Source: CAZFDT01 sp964518335 (GTDB lineage: Bacteria > Planctomycetota > Phycisphaerae > Phycisphaerales > Phycisphaeraceae). Taken from it: 64,000 bases of DNA. Shown one piece after another: positions 61,846 through 64,000 of this stretch. Position 1 is the stretch's first letter; each line of letters starts with the position of its first letter. The stretch lies in the NCBI GenBank assembly GCA_964518335.1, contig CAZFDT010000021.1, forward strand, positions 1 to 64,000. The letters run 5' to 3'. The translations under genes were made by a program, and so were the position numbers. The notes beneath the pieces were generated by a model. It was not told the origin of the DNA. It was given only the letters and a program-made list of their open reading frames with translations, and ran no database searches.

Positions 61846-62382
61846 ATGGCTCAGCGGCGATTCCACTACGACGCGGCGTTTGAGCACTACCTTCGCGCCA
61901 ACGCGATCCCTTATGTTGCAGTGGACGAGGCCAAACGGGCGCTGTCGGCGGCCAAAGGCCCGCGCGGCGACCGCGACGGCGGCGACACCCACAAGCTCAA
62001 GAGCTTCGACTTCGTCGTGTACAGCAGCCACGGACCCAACCTGCTCGTGGACGTCAAGGGTCGCAAGCATTCGGGCCGCACCGGCAAGAGCCTGCAGAAC
62101 TGGGTGACGGTGGACGACGCCGAGCATCTGGCGCAGTGGGAGAAGCTGTTCGGCAACGGTTTCGTGGGGGCGTTCGCGTTCCTGTTCTGGTGCGAGGCCC
62201 AGCCGCCGGATGCATTATTTGCCGAGATTTTCGAGCACGGCGGCAAATGGTACGCGGTGCAGGGCATCCGCCTGGCCGACTACCGCGCCCACATGCGCAA
62301 GCGCAGCGAGCGCTGGGACACGGTGAGTATTCCCGCCAACGTGTTCGCCAGCTGCGCCCGCCCGCTCAAGCAGATGCTGTAG
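61846..62382 (+). CDS. HYExAFE-family protein, nuclease-like
   Basis: 178 residues. The opening RRFHYDAAFEHYLRANAIPYVAVDEAKR is the HYExAFE signature (here HYDAAFE), a family I know only from planctomycetes. The FDFVVYSS (D55) and LLVDVKGRK (D69-x-K71) blocks, with the upstream acidic residues, look like the PD-(D/E)xK nuclease core. It may act on DNA or RNA. ATG 61846 lies 50 bases after the previous gene. Confidence 0.8.
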   Translation: MAQRRFHYDAAFEHYLRANAIPYVAVDEAKRALSAAKGPRGDRDGGDTHKLKSFDFVVYSSHGPNLLVDVKGRKHSGRTGKSLQNWVTVDDAEHLAQWEKLFGNGFVGAFAFLFWCEAQPPDALFAEIFEHGGKWYAVQGIRLADYRAHMRKRSERWDTVSIPANVFASCARPLKQML

Positions 62383-62432
62383 CGCCCGCCGGGTCGGTTA
62401 TGATGGGTAAACGCCCCCGAGGAGTCCGTGCC

Positions 62433-63137
62433 ATGAGTACCACCGCCCGTAGCCCGCGCAGCGCCGCTCGCATTTACGATGGGGATGCCGACCAGCTCAT
62501 GAGCAGCGGGTCGATGCAGGACCGCATCATTCTCGTGCCGGAGGGTCAGCCGCTGAAGACGCCCGATGCGTCGTCGCGGATTCGGCTGATGTGGGGGCAG
62601 TATCTGCTGGACGATCTGCTCGCCGGGCGGTACCGCACGCTGATCTGTGCGGTCAACTGCGAGGACAACTCGCGCGGGATCATCGGTCAGGTGGCCGAGC
62701 TGTTGCCCACGAGCCAGTGGACGCACAAGCGGATCACCGATCACGCCAAGCGGTTCGCCGGGGTCGAGCCCGGGGCGGTGATCAAGTACGACATGGACAT
62801 GCTGGAGGTGCTGGCGGTGTTGCGGCCGGAGGGCGTCAAGCACCTGACGATGCGCGACGTGTCGTCGGGGTTCAAGATCGCCGCGGAGATGGTGCGTCGC
62901 AAGCCGCAGCGCATGCCGGTGGCCAGCGTGTCGTTTCTCGGTGCGCACGCCAACCGATTGGTGGACGAGGACGGGGGCGAGCCGAGTTTCGAGGCGCTTC
63001 TGCGTGTGATTCACGAGGCCGGCCTGTCGTGCGACGTGTACCCGGCGCCGTGGATGTGGAGCGTGGCGCCGACCGCCGTGTTCGCGCGGTACCCGTTCCC
63101 CGACACCGTGGCGCGCCTGCGCGAGGGCGGGTTCTAA
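62433..63137 (+). CDS. Conserved hypothetical protein
   Basis: 234 residues. After about 55 variable residues the fold appears regular: LMWGQYLLDDLLAGRYRTLICAVNCEDNSRGIIGQVAELL, AVIKYDMDMLEVLAVLRPEGVKHLTMRDVSSGFKIAAEMV and PVASVSFLGAHANRLVDED. No known family comes to mind; it has no signal peptide or membrane segment. RBS GAGGAG at 62419-62424. The gene ends 7 bases before a REP-like palindrome. Confidence 0.7.
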   Translation: MSTTARSPRSAARIYDGDADQLMSSGSMQDRIILVPEGQPLKTPDASSRIRLMWGQYLLDDLLAGRYRTLICAVNCEDNSRGIIGQVAELLPTSQWTHKRITDHAKRFAGVEPGAVIKYDMDMLEVLAVLRPEGVKHLTMRDVSSGFKIAAEMVRRKPQRMPVASVSFLGAHANRLVDEDGGEPSFEALLRVIHEAGLSCDVYPAPWMWSVAPTAVFARYPFPDTVARLREGGF

Positions 63138-63144
63138 CACGGCG

Positions 63145-63182
63145 CAAGCCGAGGGCTGAGGCTTTGCGAAGCCCCGGATTCT
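63145..63182 (+). repeat. REP-like palindrome E
   Basis: CAAGCCGAGGGCTGAG-GCTTTG-CGAAGCCCCGGATT; stem GGGCT...AGCCCC, loop TGAG...CGAA. Same as 21745 and the reverse of 55916. Confidence 0.75.
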
Positions 63183-63234
63183 ACGGCGGTGTTACAATTC
63201 GGACATGGCGACCCCATGATCGGAGCGCCGCGCC

Positions 63235-64000
63235 GTGGCCGAGTTCCCTCAACCACAAATCGAGTCGTGCGTGCGCGACGCCCTGCACCATGCGGGCGAT
63301 CCGGGGATCATCCCGCACCTGGACGCGCTGCGACAGTTGTACAGCCGATTCGACGCTGCGCAGCGGCTGCAGTTGTACCGTTACCTGGCGTCCGAGCTCG
63401 AGTCGCCGGGCGTGCCGGCCTGTGACCGGCTGGACCTGGCGCAGTCCACCAGCGTGGCCCGCCTCCTGACCGCGCGCCGGGCGCTGGACTGTCCCCGCCG
63501 CCAGCTTCTGGGCCAGTTCGTCAATCTGCGCGACGGCATCAAGTTCCTCGTCGATCTCCGCGCCGACCTGCGGCAGTTGATGCGCAAAACTCACGACCTG
63601 CCCGCCCTGCAACTGCTCGATGAAGATCTGCTGGACCTCTTCCGCGGGTGGTTCAACTTCGGGTTTCTCCGCCTCGTGCCGATCAACTGGTCCGTCACGC
63701 CCGCGGCCCAGCTCGAGAAGATCATGGCCCAGGACGCCGTGCATCCCATGGCGAGCTGGGCTGAGCTTCGCCGCCGGCTCGACCGCGACCGGCTCTGCTA
63801 CGCCTTCTATCACCCCAACATGCCCGACGAGCCGCTGGTGTTCGTCGAGATCGCCCTGACGCGCACGATTACCGGCAGCATCGACCGGCTGTTCACCGGG
63901 CCCAGTGTCGAGCGGATCGAGGACGCCACCACGGCGATCTTCTACTCGATCAACAACACGCAGCCGGGCCTGGCGGGCGTGAGCCTGGGCAACAGCCTCA
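63235..64000 (+). CDS. Malonyl-CoA decarboxylase, cut by the window edge
   Basis: The first 255 codons read from GTG 63235. LGQFVNLRDGIKFLVDLRADLRQL, GWFNFGFLRLVPINWS, MASWAELRRRLDRDRLCYAFYHPNMPDEPLVFVEIALTR and ATTAIFYSINNTQPGLAGVSLGN follow malonyl-CoA decarboxylase closely. It converts malonyl-CoA to acetyl-CoA and CO2. The catalytic His/Ser (later in the protein) lies beyond the window. An ATG-initiated frame at 63216 is out of frame and was set aside. Confidence 0.85.
   Translation, partial: MAEFPQPQIESCVRDALHHAGDPGIIPHLDALRQLYSRFDAAQRLQLYRYLASELESPGVPACDRLDLAQSTSVARLLTARRALDCPRRQLLGQFVNLRDGIKFLVDLRADLRQLMRKTHDLPALQLLDEDLLDLFRGWFNFGFLRLVPINWSVTPAAQLEKIMAQDAVHPMASWAELRRRLDRDRLCYAFYHPNMPDEPLVFVEIALTRTITGSIDRLFTGPSVERIEDATTAIFYSINNTQPGLAGVSLGNSL

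Larger units (their letters stand above)
4392..61924. repeat. Dispersed decamer YCACTGCARC (20 copies)
   Basis: Positions of the 10-mer on either strand: 4392, 5138, 10726, 15760, 16594, 20258, 37810, 39884, 41541, 45501, 46230, 49689, 51383, 52445, 53314, 54267, 55517, 59352, 60357 and 61915. Near variants: 5618, 56075 and 60222. A rough estimate from about 65% GC gives below one or two chance matches. Gaps are uneven: none between 20.3 and 37.8 kb, about one per kb from 49.7 to 61.9 kb. Confidence 0.7.

Overview
The window is high-GC chromosomal DNA, most likely from a planctomycete of the Phycisphaerae type. This rests on three PEP-CTERM proteins, three DUF1559-like 'FTL(V/I)ELLVVISIIALLI' pseudopilins, a LacI regulator beside them, a formylglycine-type sulfatase, an HYExAFE-family protein and a eukaryote/archaeal-type glycyl-tRNA synthetase. 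No rRNA, tRNA, CRISPR array or intact insertion sequence was found. Taxonomy and functions are inferred from motifs read by eye; no database search was possible.

Layout. 0-5.2 kb: sulfatase, carbohydrate porin, a broken second porin, then a scrap yard with type I restriction HsdR and IS5-transposase remnants. 5.2-16.6 kb: a glycan-use island with a secreted hydrolase-like protein, two PEP-CTERM proteins, a pseudopilin, a LacI regulator and a 1962-residue exported protein (beta-propeller, carbohydrate-binding-like domain, two SGNH esterase modules, M14 carboxypeptidase). Two near-identical LacI-type operators sit at the divergent promoters of this island. 16.6-26 kb: rplS, lysS, lolC/lolD, recQ, a YqaE peptide, a 2-hydroxyacid dehydrogenase, a nucleotidyltransferase-like gene and gnd. 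27-37 kb: a GH36-like glycosidase, dxs, ispA, an ArnT-type transferase, a methylcobamide-methyltransferase-like UROD protein and gdhA. 37-46 kb: a PPDK-like protein, DUF2784, a DUF2283/PemK toxin-antitoxin pair, an ABC exporter, STAS protein, pseudopilin and a polytopic glycosyltransferase-like protein.

46-51 kb: a minus-strand cobalamin riboswitch leads into a PEP-CTERM propeller-like gene, followed by a pseudopilin, a small conserved gene, a BFD-like [2Fe-2S] protein and trxB. 51-64 kb: membrane proteins, a higBA module with a near-leaderless promoter and operator, an FAD oxidoreductase, glyS, a Nif3-like protein, an ECF sigma/anti-sigma pair, several planctomycete-type hypotheticals and the start of malonyl-CoA decarboxylase.

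Three layers are not explained by genes. (1) The decamer YCACTGCARC occurs 20 times across the window, often imposing rare GCT-GCA or GTT-GCA codons inside genes. (2) At least five REP-like intergenic palindromes share the loop TGAG...CGAA. (3) Two promoters sharing TGCTAACATATA fire into gene-free DNA and may drive small RNAs. These, with the riboswitch-controlled surface protein, are the best leads.
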